The notes: generated by a model not told the origin, from the sequence alone. A stretch of DNA of 64,000 nucleotides from Crotophaga sulcirostris (GCA_013397455.1 VYZB01000529.1:35142-99141); one strand, 5' to 3'. Shown: positions 19,728 to 34,506, counted from the stretch's first letter. Translations and numbers: made by a program.

Positions 19728-22700
19728 AACCTTTGTTTAGACAGTTTTTTCCATAATGCTTACAACTTCTTAGAATATAATAGGTCTTGGCAAAAGAAAA
19801 CAAGTTAAAAAGAAAGCTTGATTTTCTCTCTATTGACAGCAGTGTTCTCATTCTTGTGTAGGTTTAACCAAGTGAAGAATTAAGAGTAAATAATTTTTAT
19901 TCAGTATTCTAATTAGTTTTCCATATGAGTGTCAGGAACCTGTGGTTCTTATACCTGTTGAATCAGCCTTTAATGCAAGTCAAAGTAGACAAGATATTGA
20001 TTTAAAAAAAGGAAAAGGAAAACAGGTTTAAAACAACAAGAACAAGAATGCAGACTTTCTTGACATGCCCTAAAAGGGTATTTATTCTTGCCCACTATGG
20101 CTTTCTGACATATTTTATTATTATTTCTACAAAGAGAGACTTTTTTAACTTCCTGACTTAAGACAGCATTTTGAGTTGAACTCTGAAATGGCTTCACATT
20201 GTTACCACAGTTGCTCAGTTCAGCTTATTATTTTGTCAGTCTTAACTTCACAAAATTAGGAGTGATAGCATCATTTTACATTTGTTTTCCGCATTAGTTT
20301 GTTTTTTTTAGCATGTTCAAGTCAACTCTTGCAGTTTAAAAAAATAACTGTATTGTGCTTTGGATGATGACAAAGCACAGCAGACAAGGAATGATAGAAT
20401 TTGTAATTCCCTGTGTTCTTACTTGCCAGTGAGTTTTAGTGATTTATGAAGAATTTTCTGTGTTGTGTGTCGTGCATATTTTTCATTTTCATTGGAAGGG
20501 CTTCTTTTTGTTCACAGCTTGAACTGTGCTTTCTTCTTTTACTCTTGTTACTTGGTTTCTGTTTCTCTGACAGTCCATAGCCTTGTTTAGCATGCTTTTG
20601 TTTTCTTCAACCTTGTTCCTTTCAAGGGTACAGAAGATAGTGTTACAGATCTTGAAATTGATGTCTTTGGAGCAGTCTACAATATTGTGCTTGTTTTGTG
20701 GGATCCATCTTCATTTGCAATTCATGTTTCTAAGCTGTGTTGTCTTTTTTACGGAAAATATATACAGGTTGCCATTGTGTTCCGTCTCCAGTTTTCTTGT
20801 TCTTTCTTTATCATTTGAGGATGTCTTGGAGAGTCATGGTATTATTGGCATAATTTCTCTCTTTCCCCCAGAGACAGCATATATCACTTAGCTGTTTGCA
20901 TGAAAGTTGTACTCTAACTTGCATACACGAATGCTTATGTGAGATACAGAGTTTGCATTACGATTTCTTCATTATTTATCTGTGACTTCCCAAGGATAGA
21001 CAGTATAGAAAATTCTAGTATAGAAAATTTTTAGTCTGTCTCTAAATAAATTTACAAAACCTGCGCACATTTTTGCCAGCTGCTTACAAATTTTTCTGTA
21101 AGTGTGAGAAAGAGCACTGGTAAAGGTCTTCTATTTGGGGCAGATTTGCCCAAATGGGGCATGAAAAAATGTAGCATTGCAGCACCCAACAATAAGAGAG
21201 GAGCTGATAGGATGTGTGAAATGTTATTGAGTTTTAATTTTAGAAGATTTTTTGTTTATCCTGCATCACAGGTACTGTAATTTTCTTGAGTCAAAAAGAG
21301 GTTAGAGTAACACCTAATGTGTAAAAGCAACACACCAAAATATGTGTTATAATTCTCATTATTGTTAAAGAGAATATAAACCTCATGCAACTTTGGCTGG
21401 AGTGACAATTTTGTGTGGATAGTTTTTCTTCTTAAAAGAAGATGAAAAACGTAACTACTGTGACTTTTGTTTTTTATTTTATTGTTTTTAGACACCTTAC
21501 AACGAGGTGCACCTTATTTAGCATATTATTCTTCAATTACCTGTACATTTTCCCTTGTTGCAGTCACTCTCCAACAAACTAGTAAATGAGAAATGATAGG
21601 ATAGCTTTAAAATGTGATGTATATTTCTGCTTAGCCACCACTTCTTTCTTCAGATACAATTCTGCTTTCCAAATAGAAATGCAGAGTCAGTCTGGAGAAG
21701 AAGCCTTTGTTTGTGGTCTGCTGTTACTTAACTTGTATTTAGTTCTACTTCTTTGCTTCTACTTTATTCTTCTGTTTTAACTTTTGCATGAAATGTCCAG
21801 AAGCGGATTCTTTATAATGTATTGAATGTGCTTTTTGGGGAAAGTTTGAAGTGTCCTTACACGTTTTTCATTTTTTAAAACATAAGGGTTTTCAAATGAC
21901 ATTGTTATGTTTGAGATCCAGATATAGTGTAAACTAATGATATTACAAAGAATAAGGCTTGTGATTCCTTTGCTTTACCTACTTGACAGAACCAACTCCA
22001 GGTTAATGCTGGAATTTTTTCATTTGCTACACTTTGTCATAACATTCTTTTCTTTGGATATTGAGATACCAAGGAAGTGAAAACCATTAGAAATACACAC
22101 CTGTCCCATGGGAAGTGGACTGAGAAACCAAATAATTTCACATCTTACTGAAAAATCTTGTAATAATTACAGTAGTGAGCATTGGGCTGAACTGGGTTTA
22201 TACAGGAGACCTAAAGGTGAAAGGCTTCATGTTTGATTTCAATGCTTTTAATTTTCTCACTTTTTGGAAGTAAAGATTTTTGGTTTTTTTTCACACAAAG
22301 CATATATTATTATAATCTTATAACAATGGACTCTAAAGAGGCTCTTTATAAGAATCAGGAATCTTGACAATTAGTCACAATTAGCAAAGTGAAAACCATG
22401 TGAATGTGATTTTATGTATTTCTCAAATTTTATAAAAGCAGAAGCATTGCCATTGCCAGTCACAGGGAATTACTTTGATCATCTTTTAGATTTAAATTCT
22501 ACATAATACAGAGTTTCTGCCATCTTTTTATTGCCTTGTCCTATAAATGGTGTAATTTTTCTGAATGATTGCATCTTTCAGCAATGTGTAGTTCTTAATT
22601 ATCATCTGAATGCCTTTTGCAGATAAAGGTGAAATATTTACCAAAGGAGTTTTTGTTACTTCAAATACAAATTTTCAAAGAATTGTAATTAATAAGGTTT

Positions 22701-24747
22701 CTTTTGGCAGCAGCGCTTTGATAAACTTTGATAAGTTTAAATAAAAGCAAAAAGCATATTTGAGTCTTTACTAATTATGCATTAAAAGTCTTATTTCTAT
22801 TCAAATATGTACATTGAAGAGGAAAGAGTAAAGGGATGCCACTGACTTGAAGACACTTGGCATTTTTAAATTGTGAATGAAGTGTGACATATCAAACTAT
22901 TTACTCACATTTATGTCATACAGACCAGGGTGTAGCCCTGTACAAAACCGTTCTATAGCAGTGATTGGATTTAGGAGAACCAGATCCTGCCTCAACCTAT
23001 AATAATGTACAGGAACAGGGAGTTCCAGGTGATGAGTAAACTGTTCCAAAATGAGCATTAAAGCAGCAAAAAAGAGAGTTTTAAATAAGATTTATAAAAA
23101 GGGAATGCTGTTGATGCTTTATAAAACTATGCATGAATTAGTGGGAAAAAAGAATTATGATTTGTGAGATAGAGGTATCTTTTTAAATTAACTGACACTG
23201 CAAGCTGAGTAAGTAGGTGCTGTTTGCTTGTCTTTTCTGAAGAGAAATGATCAAAAAAACCCCAATGCTGCAGCACAAGTTGCATGTAGCATACAGTTTA
23301 AGATTAGAGGTGTATCTGTATTCTATCATTGCTCTTTGTGTAAATGTCTGTTTGCCCCTTGTTGAATATCTCTTACTTTGATGCAAATCACAGTGGCAAG
23401 GCATCTGATCTTCTTTCCTTTCAGTTTAACAATAAAATACAATGTTTTTCTCAGTTTCTGAGCTTGCTTTCTTCTTTTATGGAGAGGGTACATAATTAGT
23501 TTCTACAGTAAATTTTTGAAGATATTTTACGGAAGCCATCTGGGTAATCGTAACTTTAATTGATCTATTTTGAACAGAAAATATTTTTAATATCAGATTT
23601 TTATGTATGTCTTTCTTTCATGCTGTACTTTGATATTTTAAATAACTGCAGGAAAGGAAGAGCATGGATTGAAAACCAAAAAAAACCTAGGTCACACCAG
23701 CAGGGATTTAAAAATCATCTTTGTATTCATCCGAATATAATTTGTATGCTGAAATAGTTTGCTTCTATTGTTGGAAAAAAAGTAGTTGACAAATGCAAAT
23801 TATCATCAGGGTTATCTTGGTTTTGGACACTCCTGGTACTTCTTTATGAAGTGTCAGGCTCAACAGACTCTGTAAACTTATTTAGAGATCAAAATACAGT
23901 AGGAGTTTATGCATTAATGCCTCACACTCTTTCAATATAAATTTAAATTTAACTCTTGGCTTATGGAGATTGATTTAGCACACCTTGCCTGTCCAAGCTG
24001 AAGTGATTGTGTATTCAGTGCAAGTTCTTTAAATTTTATCATTCCTGAAAAATAGTTTCCAGGTATTGGGGAAAAGAGCTGTGAAGTATAGAGGCTTTGA
24101 AAACTGAGGTTCTCTGAGGTCTGGCAACAGTGGCTAAATGTATGTTAAGTACTAGATTAGCTGCAATTGCCTCGGTTTTCTTAGGCCCATTATTCTGAAC
24201 AGGAAGGATAAAGAAGCATAATGTTCAGCTGACAATTGCAAAAGATGAGAGAAATCCATATGAATAATGGTTCTGCATTCTCTACTCTAGCTATTTCTTA
24301 TGAAAAAATAAGTGTTTAAGCCTGCCCCTTACTATCCCCACCTCTGGAGTGAAAACCAGAATGGTTTTTAGAGGTGATGAAAGTAGACTCAGTGTTGTCT
24401 TTTTTGTGTAGTAGAATCTCTTCTATACTCAATTCTTCTCTTTGGATTTTGACCTTGAATTGTAAAAATTCTTATTCATTTGTCAGAAGACTATTTGGAC
24501 TTTACTCTTGCCTAGTGCAACGCTCATTATAGTCTGGGCATGATTGGCAAATGTCCTTGTAAGCAGGAGGTGGAATGGAGTAGAGCAGAATTCTAATTCA
24601 GATCACTAAGGAAAAGTGGAAAGTCACAGAGCGTCTGTGAGGGAGTTTTTATTTTATGCCTATACTTAACAAATCATGCTTGTTCTCAGATATTACGGCA
24701 AATTTTTGCAATGTTTTAAATTTGCTAAATAAATTTTATAGATTTTG

Positions 24748-24966
24748 TAGAATCATCCGGTTGGAAAAGACCTTTGAGATCATCGAGTCCAACCATACCT
24801 ATCCTCTGCTAAACCATGTCCCCCAGAAACTCAACTACCTGTCTTCTGAAGACCTCCAGGGATAGAGACTCAACCACCTCCGTAGGCAGCCTGTTCCACT
24901 GCCTAACCACCCTTTCAGTGAAGCATTTTCTCCTAATATCCAGCCTAAACCTGCCCTGGCACAACT
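24748..24966 (-). mobile_element. CR1 LINE 3' fragment
   Basis: This is a reverse-strand CR1 3' end: TAGAATCATCCGGTTGGAAA, GAGATCATCGAGTCCAACC, then AGCCTGTTCCACTGCCTAAC, ending at CTGCCCTGGCACAACT. It is about 220 bp and 5'-truncated. It lies in NUBPL intron 7. Confidence 0.93.
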
Positions 24967-27900
24967 AATGGGAAGTGGATGTTTTAGTACTTACTGATTA
25001 ATTAGATGAGGGCAATTTAACTTCAGGGTGACTGCTTTATCCAATTTGGGATATTCCTCTGCTTGATGATTTCACTGAAAGTTCATCTTGCCAGGAGGAG
25101 TAATCTTCCTCTTAAGATTTATGTTCTCTTTTGATGGGGGCAAGGCTGTAATGCCCCAGTCTCTAATTACCAGCTAGTTTGTGGGCAGAAGAGGATGTGT
25201 GGCTGTTGGAAACATACACTGTTAGAGCAGTTGTTCAAAGATTCCTCCAAAAAGAAGGTAGTGAGCAGGCTGGAGTTGTGACACACAGCCAGGGTCCAGT
25301 CTTTGGAACAGTTCTGAGCTATATTATGGATCTTGAGTAAGGATCCCTTAAGGGAAAATCACACTGGTGATTCTATTAAGTTGCTAGTTGTAATGAGATG
25401 TGACACAAGAAAAGCTACAGGAACTTGCAGGGACTTCTTTAAGAGGTTTATCCAAGGAGATGGACTTTTTTTTTTTAATGTTAATGTATCTGTAATCATT
25501 GTCAACTGAAATTCTAGCAAAGACAGAAATCCTGGTTCTTGCAAAACTGTGTTTTGCATCTTCAAGTGCAATCTTTATCTAGAATTGAAGGCACATTTTA
25601 CCTATGATGTATCAAGTAATCTACCAGAAGGTCAGAAGGACTCTGAAGAGATCCACAGTAGGGAAGATTTAAGATTCACCAGGCTATTTATGGCTTGAAA
25701 ACCGCTCATAGAAGTTTGAAATTGATGCAGTGGAAAAGGAAGCAAAAGCTACAAAAAGTTCACGAGTGGTGTGGTCAGATAAGGCCATCCCCAGCTGCGC
25801 TGAGGTCTGAAAATGGTTCCTTGCAAGAGTGTTCAATGCCTGGCAGTCAGCAGATGCAATTATTAGAAAAATGCTGTGTATCTTTCTCTGTCTTTATCCT
25901 CCAGAACTCTATTTGTGAGCTTTCTCGTCAGTTATGCTTCACTCCACAGGCTTTGGGGTGTAATTATTTGCTAAGTTAATAAGAATCAGGGTGGTAGAAG
26001 ATTCAGTCTAATACTTGTGAGGGGAGGGGTCCTTAATCATCTGTCTGGATGAGATGTGTGTAGCCTGGTTCTGAAGTCTGCACTTGGAGACACTGAAGGG
26101 AAAAAAGAAAATATTAGAGGGATCTTTTACATCCTGAGACAGACCTCCTGAACTGTTGCATATCGCTGCCTTTTAGATCTGTGTGTTTTCCATGTGGGAA
26201 CAAATTTACTACAGCTAAGACTTGGAGACTTCGCACCTTATGCTGTGTAAGCCAGAGCATCTAATGCAAACCTTAATGATGCCGTGAATATAGGTGATAC
26301 TTTCTATACAGAGAAATTACAGACTGTTTCAGTGCTTGTGATTTCCTGAACACCAGTCTGCAGAAGGATGAGTACTAATGTACTGTGTAGGCACACCTTT
26401 CTTTTACTGAGGATTAAGTATCTCGGATTAAAAATGAAAGCCAAACTTCAGTGTTACAGGCTACTGTTAGTTCTGTCTCTCTGTATTGTGCATGCTACAG
26501 ATTAAAAATACAGTTAGCATATTTTTTACTAATGTAACACAGTTTGTCAACTGAAATACAGTGAAGTTACAAAAATAAATGGAATGCATGAATAAGTTGA
26601 TATGTCAGTTAAACCTAAATGTGCTCAACTTAGATATCCTTAGTATGCTTAAGGCACAGAAATTATTTTTCCCCACACAACTGCAAACGTAGAATTTGTA
26701 GTATATATTAATGTACAATGAGATAGCATTATAGTTTCTGCAACTTCTATGTTCGATTTGTCAGTGTTAGTTTGCCTCATTCAGACAGAGGTTTGTGTAA
26801 ACATTGCACGTATTGCTTCAAGAGACCTGCTGTATGCATAAATTCAGTCATATTTCATTACTTTATTGATCAAAATAACTCTTTACTGTTTGATATTCCT
26901 GTTAACCATGTAGAGCCAAGATAGCAAAGAAAGTGTGGGCTCTGTTCTTTCTTGCTCATAATTTGAATCACTTTCTGATTTAAACATATGCAAACTTATT
27001 CAGGGAGAGAAGCACTGTGAAGCATTTTATTTGCCATATTCAGATGCTAGTGGAGGAAATAATGCTGCTAATAATTTGAATTCTTGAACTTCAGGTTGGG
27101 CTGGTTGTACCAAAGAAAGAGAGAAGAATGGTATCATTCAGTACAAGCTGTCTGTGAATAAATTTTTTCTGTAATCCAGCTCAGAGTGAAAAGGAAACTA
27201 GGACACACTCATCTATTTACACCCTGAGCAGCTTCTTGAGCAAGTTGGCTTTGATTCTGTGGAAGAAGCCATGAGAGTTGTCCACGAGCATAATTTTAAC
27301 TCGTCTGTTTCAGAAGCCAGAGGTTTTCATATAGGGAGTTGGTGTCTGCAGCAGCCTAAACTCTGCAATGTGCTATTGGATCTTTTTTCCTCTTTGGGTG
27401 AGATTCTCTAGCAACAGAATTTGTTAGTCAAAAATATCTCTCAGATAAACTGATAGTGGTTCTGGTGGGTGTTTTATTGTGCATAGCTTCTGTCCTTCAT
27501 GTCATGCCAATTATTGGATTTTTAAAAAATAAGTAAGGGCCGAGAGGGTGTAGACTTCAGTTTTGTTGACTATGTGTTAGCTTTTACTTGAATGCTTGAA
27601 TGCTGAGGGAATGCTGAGCCAGCATCTTCTGAGAAAAGTGTGAACAAAAGTGTGAAGCAACTAACATGGGTGTGCACACATAAGACGCAGATTTCCAGTT
27701 TTGTTTGAGAAGAAAGCAGTAATAACAGTTTCATCCAGGTTTTGAAAGAACTTTATTTTACAAATATGCAGAAAACTCGAGGACATTGAGTCTAAATTAC
27801 TTATTTGTGGTCTGTGCTTTTAGGGAATGGTGCATTCGTTTTGTGGAACTAGCCCTACATTTCAGTGTCAGCTGTAAAGTACAATCCTGCACTTCACTGA

Positions 27901-28179
27901 AGTGAGGAGCTAAGGCTATAACCAAAATGCTTCCACCTTATTGTTTACGATGCCATTGGAAGCAAGTCGGCTTGGGAAAACCAGCAGATTACTCAAATGC
28001 CGGAGTTCTAGCAAACAATAGGGAGATTGAGTTTACTTAGTACATTACATATGCAGTTCAGTTTTTGGACTTCTGTCTAATATTATGTAAGGCAGAGACT
28101 GGCAGCTTTTCAGGAGCGAAGCGCCAGATTGTATTTTTCTTTCACAAATTAGAGGTTAAGAACGCTGGTTGAAAACATT

Positions 28180-28450
28180 GAAGCGCGCTGCCAGGCGGTG
28201 TTTAGAAGTGGCTGGCTGTCGCACAGGCAAGGTGCCACCCGGCAGCCGGTGTGGGGCTGGTGCGAGGGGCAAGGGCTCCTTGTCCCACCATTGTCAGAGC
28301 TGGGAGTGCGCCCAGAACGCCGAGGCTCCCAGCCCCTGCCAGCGATGACAGTGTGCGTGCCTCTGGAAATCTACCTACCTCTTTCCTTTGTACACCAAGG
28401 GTTGGGAACCACGGGCCCGGTAGGAAACACTGGCCCATGCATCTGATATT
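28180..28450. other. GC-rich patch, possible hAT/Charlie-like DNA transposon remnant
   Basis: A short stretch is clearly richer in G and C than the rest of the intron. At about 28405-28425 it contains GGGTTGGGAACCACGGG, which resembles the hAT/Charlie terminal motif (CAGTGGTTCCCAACC on the other strand). A similar GGTTAAGAACGCTGG occurs just before the patch, near 28155-28170, in the same orientation, not inverted as a complete element would have. I see no transposase. The assignment is weak. An old CpG-rich sequence is the alternative. Confidence 0.25.
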
Positions 28451-29504
28451 GTCTGTTGTAATTGCTATTAGTGTGAAATCTGGCAGAAATTTCTTGTGCA
28501 GGGTTCTCTTCATGTGGCTCTACAGAGATGTCTTTATAACAGATACACTGGAGACTGGATGGTCCCTGTGAAACCAGAGCTAATCAATTGCCCAGTAAAG
28601 TCCTCTTTTGCATTGTGCTTTTCAAAAATAGGGACAAGCCTGAGCAGGTTCTTGATGCAAGTTTTGAACAATTAATATATGAAACCTCTGAGCATGTGCA
28701 CAATATGCTCTTTTTGAAGTTACGTGGAATATTATCATTTCTATATTGGTTTTGTAGGCTGTATTAATGAAGAAGTAATATAGGAGAGCAACCTGTGGGC
28801 TTACTTTAGGATATAACCTTTGACAAAGACATATAACTGGTTTATATGCTTCATTACTCTTGGGAGTACTAATTGTCAGGTAACCTGGAGGCATGTCTGA
28901 ACTGTGAGCAATACTGTACTTATTTCGAATGAGTTGGCCTCTTCTTTTGTAGTATCGTTCATGCAAACATACTGGTATTGTGTCTAGTGTAACATGTTTC
29001 AGGACTGTGCCTGTCAAGGCTTGTATCAGAAAGTATAACAGGTTCAGAAAACAACAGTCTAATTACAGGCAGCTGCCTCTTGATTTTAGGACAAGGCTCA
29101 TTGTTAGATCAAAAACCTTGAAATGCAATTATGGCATGGAACAGTTAGTGTGTAGATACTCCCAGAGTACCACCTCTGCAACCTGTCAACATGTGGAACA
29201 TGTTGTCTTCTATCCATGGTCATATGATAGCTAGATCAGTTTTTCTCATTTAGAAATTATAGATGGATTCTACATAGAAAAACTTATGATGAAAATATGT
29301 AAATTATTTATATCACTCAATATAATATCTCAGTGATTTTGGTCATTGCATAATTAAAAAAACTACCATCAATTTCTTAAATTAAAGAAGGCACATATAA
29401 GTGTGTGACGTTTGAATTTAGTAGCATATGCTAAAGAGTAAAAATATTGAACAGTATAATTAATAATACACATTTTAATGGTACTTCATTTTTTCTTTTT
29501 CCAG

Positions 29505-29590
29505 GAGCTGTGATCATCTCCACTCCACAAGATGTGGCTTTATTGGATGCACGCAAAGGAGCTGAAATGTTTAGAAAAGTCCATGTACCT
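29505..29590 (+). CDS. NUBPL: NUBPL coding exon 8
   Basis: This 86-base exon follows TTTTTCCAG and is followed by GTAAGC. Its first two bases complete Gly203; then come 28 codons, [20 protein letters not shown] followed by MFRKVHVP, matching human residues 204-231. STPQD.A..D..KG..MF is a core Mrp family motif in the ATPase fold. The exon ends in phase 0. Confidence 0.98.
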
Positions 29591-32500
29591 GTAAGCCTCT
29601 ACATTAAAAATACCTATAGATTGTTTTCCCAAAATGTAAAAAAAAAATCCATATACTGCAATAGGTGAACTAACCATTCAGGATTCACTTGAATTTCATA
29701 AATTCTTGTTAAAAAAAAAAAAGGATTATAATTCATCTTATGTCTGTATCAGGAGCTTGCTTTAACAGAATGGAAAGAATTTTCTCAGACCGAGGTCATA
29801 GTCGTACTTGACTTCTTTTAAAGCAGTTTGTTTAATCACCTGGAATGGCTCAGACTGCTAAACAGAGTATCTTATGAAGTGACATATGCTTTCCAATTGT
29901 ACTGTCTTACTGTATCTTCATTTTGTGTTCTTTTCAGCACCGTCTGTGTTGGAGCTTAAAATCTAAAATTTCTTGAAAAGTAGAAAAATCATATATTGGT
30001 GCATTTTAAGAAGGAAATTTAAGTTTTTGGGGAGATACGCATGTAACTAATTGTCACTTTGTCATTGGAAGAGCTCCATGACTGTCACACCAAGTATAAA
30101 ACTGTCTATATCACATTGTTTTTCCTGAGGTTTATAGCTGACATGGTAACTTGCTTGTTTGTGAAATGCAAAATTTAAAAATATCCGTAATATTCATATG
30201 TATTGGAAGAAAATACTAAACAGGGTGACATCTTTGACTCAATATTTTCTATGTGTGCTACAAGTTGCTAAGTAACTGAATGTTATACTCTACTGTATGC
30301 TCATGAAGAGATTCATTTTTCATTAGAAATGTGCAGTCAATGAGAAAATATAGACTTAAATGTTTCCTAATCTTAAACAGTAAAGGAAAAAAAGCTATTC
30401 ACAAAACCTTTTAAAAAGATGCTTTCTTACTTACATGTGTGAAAGTCACTTCTACTCTTTATATAGAAAGGAAATTTCTTTCATAGCTAGGGCTTTGTTA
30501 ATTTTAAAAACCTTAAAGTGACTGCTTTCCATTTTCATTTTAATTTACAGAATAACTTAACAAAAGAAATCCATTGATAAATTCCTTATTGTTAACTATT
30601 ACTTAAGCATATTTGCACCATAGTGGCATTTATCGTTTGCTACTAGAGGAAAAATATGTATAAGAGAAGAATAACATGGAATATTTTGATTTTATTTTAT
30701 GTTTGGGTTTGCTCAAACTATGCAAGATTATTTTCTTCAAATAAAATTGTGTTCAAATTAGTACTTTGCTGAAATTTCCCTTTGATTTAATGAGAAATTA
30801 CCAAGATTTCCTTCCAAATGTTTTGTTCAATGTTCTTTGAAGAGAATGGCCTCTAAGAAAATCTTACATTCTAGGGTACGGTTGGCTGCTATTAATTTGA
30901 CTAGTTGTAGATAAAACATTAAATATGATCTATTAATTATGGCAGAAAGACTTCTTAGCTATTAGGTCATCAAAGAATTAACAAACCAGCTGTAATAGAC
31001 CTTAATTGTTCACTAAACAGCAATAGACTACATAACTTTTTCTTTGATTGTGAATTCACTGAATTATATATGTTGTATAGTCTTGAGGGGAACAGAAGGT
31101 TCAAACCCCAAGATACCTGAAGATGAATTAATTCATTTAAAGTATAAATGTCAAGTTCTTTTTTCTCCTGTGCTGCAGAAAATTACTTCCTTGTATCTTG
31201 GTAAAAATACTGGTTTTCTTTTGTCAAATAACACTCCTTCCAGTGTTCTCCAGTGTTCTCCAGTTTACCAACTCTGAAAATTCCATGACTTTAAATTTAA
31301 GGAGAGCAGCATGAATGCGTGCTCAAGAGACCATCAGAAGAAAACCATGGCTGTAGAGAGACCTTTTTACCGTGTATGCCCTGTCTCTCTCAGTTTAAGA
31401 ACTGGATGAGAAAATTACCTGTAATAATTGGCCAATAAATAGAAAATTTTTCCTCTTGCTTCTCTGGCAGTACCCGAGAAAGAGTAGGAAATGGGCGAAG
31501 TTGGTGGTGTTAAATGGAAAGTAGGTTTGGGTTTTTTTTGTGGTTGTTGTTGTTACTGTTCCTTAAAATGTGTCTTGCCTTAAACCCTCTGAATGTTTTA
31601 CATATGTAAAGGAAGACTTCTTAGAAAAAAGTGTGAAACACATAACACTGGTACAGGAAAAGTGATAATATTTTGATTAATTTTAGCTTAAATATTAAGG
31701 GTATTTTTATTAATACATTACAAATAACATGCTTTTTTATTTTTGGTTTTGGTGCCAGAAATTGTACATTCACTCTTAATTAAATAACTTATTTGTTGCA
31801 TTGAACACTGGTATATCCTTTTAGATATTCATTGTGAACATAGGGGATACATTATTCCTCTAATAACTAGGCCAGCTTGTTCAAGCACAAAGCTAGAACG
31901 CTCAAGGAAATTTAAAAAGCAACAAAGGTTATGAAGTAAATAACAGCTTTTTGTCCTTGAAAATTTATATTCATATTTTTAAACCTTGGCTTTAGTGTGT
32001 GTGACGTATCTTGATAACAAATAGATCTTAAAGTGAAATATTGTAATGTAGAACCTCCTAAAGCAAGTCTTCTGTTGATTAGCAGTTGGGTAGGAGCCTT
32101 CACCCTGTGGTGTTTGAATGCTGTTTTCATCACTTTTGAGAAATTGTGCTCTGCCTCAATGAACAGTTTTGTTTACTAGGTGAATAAAATGAGTTTGATA
32201 CTAATATTAGCATTATTGTACATTGTGAAAAAAGATTTTTGTGTGCATGATTTGGCAAATTTTCATTTGACATATTTTGCAAGGAAGATGTTGAACATCT
32301 GGCATTAACAGAAAGGTACCTTGTCTATGTGTATTAGATTTTTGCGCTGTGGCTTTTGCGACTTAGTTTCACGTAATTATTTCTGTTGTTTGGTCTTTAA
32401 AATGTGTTTCTGCTCTTCAGAAGAATAGCGAACTGGTTCTTTTTGCAAACATTTCCCTACAGGATAACACAGAAAAATACCTTAAAAGCATGTCTGATTT

Positions 32501-32919
32501 TGTCACTTCTTGTATTGGTATGTTTTTATGCTACGTTTCCTGAAACTGCAAATTACAAAGCTATAAAACACAATGGAAAAATTCTTCCAGTATTCAGAGT
32601 TCGAAAATGAAATACTGGCAGAGAGTTCTTGGAAAGATAGGCCTGTACAAGAGGTACTTACAGTTACGAATAAGTTAGCTAATCTTCTGAGATGTGACTG
32701 TGAAAAACTTGAAATAACGCACAAATGATAGTCAAACTGAGATGAATAATAAGAGTTGATAATGATATTAATGAGTCTCATTACTGCTAAATTTCAATAT
32801 AAATGAATATTCTTTGTCGATTCCTTGTTGATAAGCTCTTCTATATTGTCAGAGATGAGTAATGGAAATAGAGGTGCTTGAATCCCAGGTTTGAATATTC
32901 TTTTCCTTTATTTTGACAG
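29591..32919 (+). other. NUBPL intron 8; nothing recognised
   Basis: This is AT-rich intron of 3.3 kb. There is a small tandem GTGTTCTCCA duplication near 31240-31262. No mobile element or exon is recognised. Confidence 0.7.
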
Positions 32920-33040
32920 GTTTTAGGATTAGTTCAAAATATGAGTGTTTTCCAGTGTCCCAAATGTAAGCATGAGACACACATTTTCGGAGCTGATGGT
33001 GTAAGAGAACTAGCAAAAACCCTTGGATTGGATGTTTTAG
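32920..33040 (+). CDS. NUBPL: NUBPL coding exon 9 (CPKC cluster-binding motif)
   Basis: This 121-base exon follows TTTTGACAG and ends before GTAAGG. It encodes 40 residues beginning [20 protein letters not shown] and ending [10 protein letters not shown], plus the first base of Gly272. The CPKC motif corresponds to human Cys244 and Cys247, the pair that binds the 4Fe-4S cluster at the dimer interface in Mrp/Nbp35/Ind1 proteins. Both cysteines are present, so the protein should keep its scaffold or carrier function. Length matches human residues 232-271. Confidence 0.98.
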
Positions 33041-34506
33041 GTAAGGATATGGAAATGGTTTTAATTTTGAAGAAAAATTTAGCAGTGTGCATGAGGGGAG
33101 TGTTAACAGAAGTATGGAACTGCATGTTCCTAGATTACTCTATATTCAGACAGTGTTCAAATATAATAGAACTAATAACTTAAGTAGTTGAATGTCACAA
33201 TTTTTGTATTCTCAATTCCTTGTCAGGATCATTCTTGTAAATGAGATGTAGACTGGATATGAAAATTCTTTCTTTAATCTCTTTAGTTTTATTAACAGTC
33301 CAGAACATGAATTGTTTTGATATTGATGTGCTATATTATCTGAAATTCATTATACTATTGATCATACAAAAATTTTTGCAAATAACCCAAGAGTTCTATT
33401 TGGTTTTGTAAAACAGACCTAAACTCTTGCCAATAGAAGTTTTCTCATTTATTTCCTGTAAATAAAATGAGGTTTTATATATTGAAATAAATATGGTCAT
33501 TTGAAATGCAGGCCTTTAAAGCAGTTGTATTTATGCTCATATGATGATATCTTGACTTATGTATGGAAGCAAACATACCATAATGATTGCATTTAAGTGT
33601 TGAGATTAAAATAATATGCTGAATTTGCAAGATGTTGTTTCAAAAGAAAACGTATCTTTATTGAAAACAAAAATTAGCCATAATTAAGCAATCTGCTACG
33701 CCTATAAGCTAAAACATACAATGATCTTTAAAATATACATTGCTATCTTAAAAAGTCATATTTCAACCTGTGCTACCAGTAAAAAATAAATACAGACTAT
33801 AACACAGCATAATTAAGTTGGTAAATGGGATAATTGCATGTGCTAATGATGTGTTTCCATGTATTACTATAATTATATCAATGATTTTCCATAGCTAATT
33901 CATTAAAAAGACCAGGAAGCTCACTTAGAAAGATAAACACAAAACATCAAGGTCTGACATAAACTTAAGATAGCAAGGCAACACATAATTAGAGACATGC
34001 TTTTGGGCTATCTTTTAGTTTTCTGAATATAAATGAGTTGTGATCAGAGCCCAAAGGGATTCTACAGCCCTGGGTTATGTGGATGGATGCAAATCCTCTG
34101 CAAGCAGTTGAATCAAACATACATTTAGACACACAGGCACAACTGATGTGATGTGCCATTGGTCCAGGAGATTTTTTTTTGTTAATTGTGATTGTATTTA
34201 ATTAGGAGTGGTGTGAGAGATTAAGTTTATCAGGGGATGAATGAGTTGTATGAAGAAAACAAGTAAAATTTCCCTTAGTCTGATCTTCCACTGACAGTTT
34301 GAAGATAAAGAGTAGTATCCTAAGTGATAAATTTAGAATTACAGTACTTGATCTGATTAGTATGCTCCTCCTTCCAGGGATGACATTACATAATAATACA
34401 TATGGTATTATAAGAATTACTGCTTACAGATTTTACAGTAATCTATCCCAAATGGAAATTTTATCCCACTGTTGTTTGAATTCTGTCCCAAAGCCTTAAG
34501 AACTTA

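Larger units (their letters stand above)
18719..29504 (+). other. NUBPL intron 7
   Basis: This 10.8 kb intron contains a short copy of the 5' end of the RING-gene insert (18988-19030), a cluster of CR1 pieces (19091-19727), a 3' CR1 fragment (24748-24966) and a GC-rich patch (28180-28450). The remainder is AT-rich and I see no other element. The open frame at 20583-20891 and similar ones have no recognisable content. Confidence 0.7.

Noticed and set aside
28202..28571. Overlapping frames on both strands in the GC-rich patch
   Set aside because: Open frames on both strands at once reflect base composition. No recognisable protein content.
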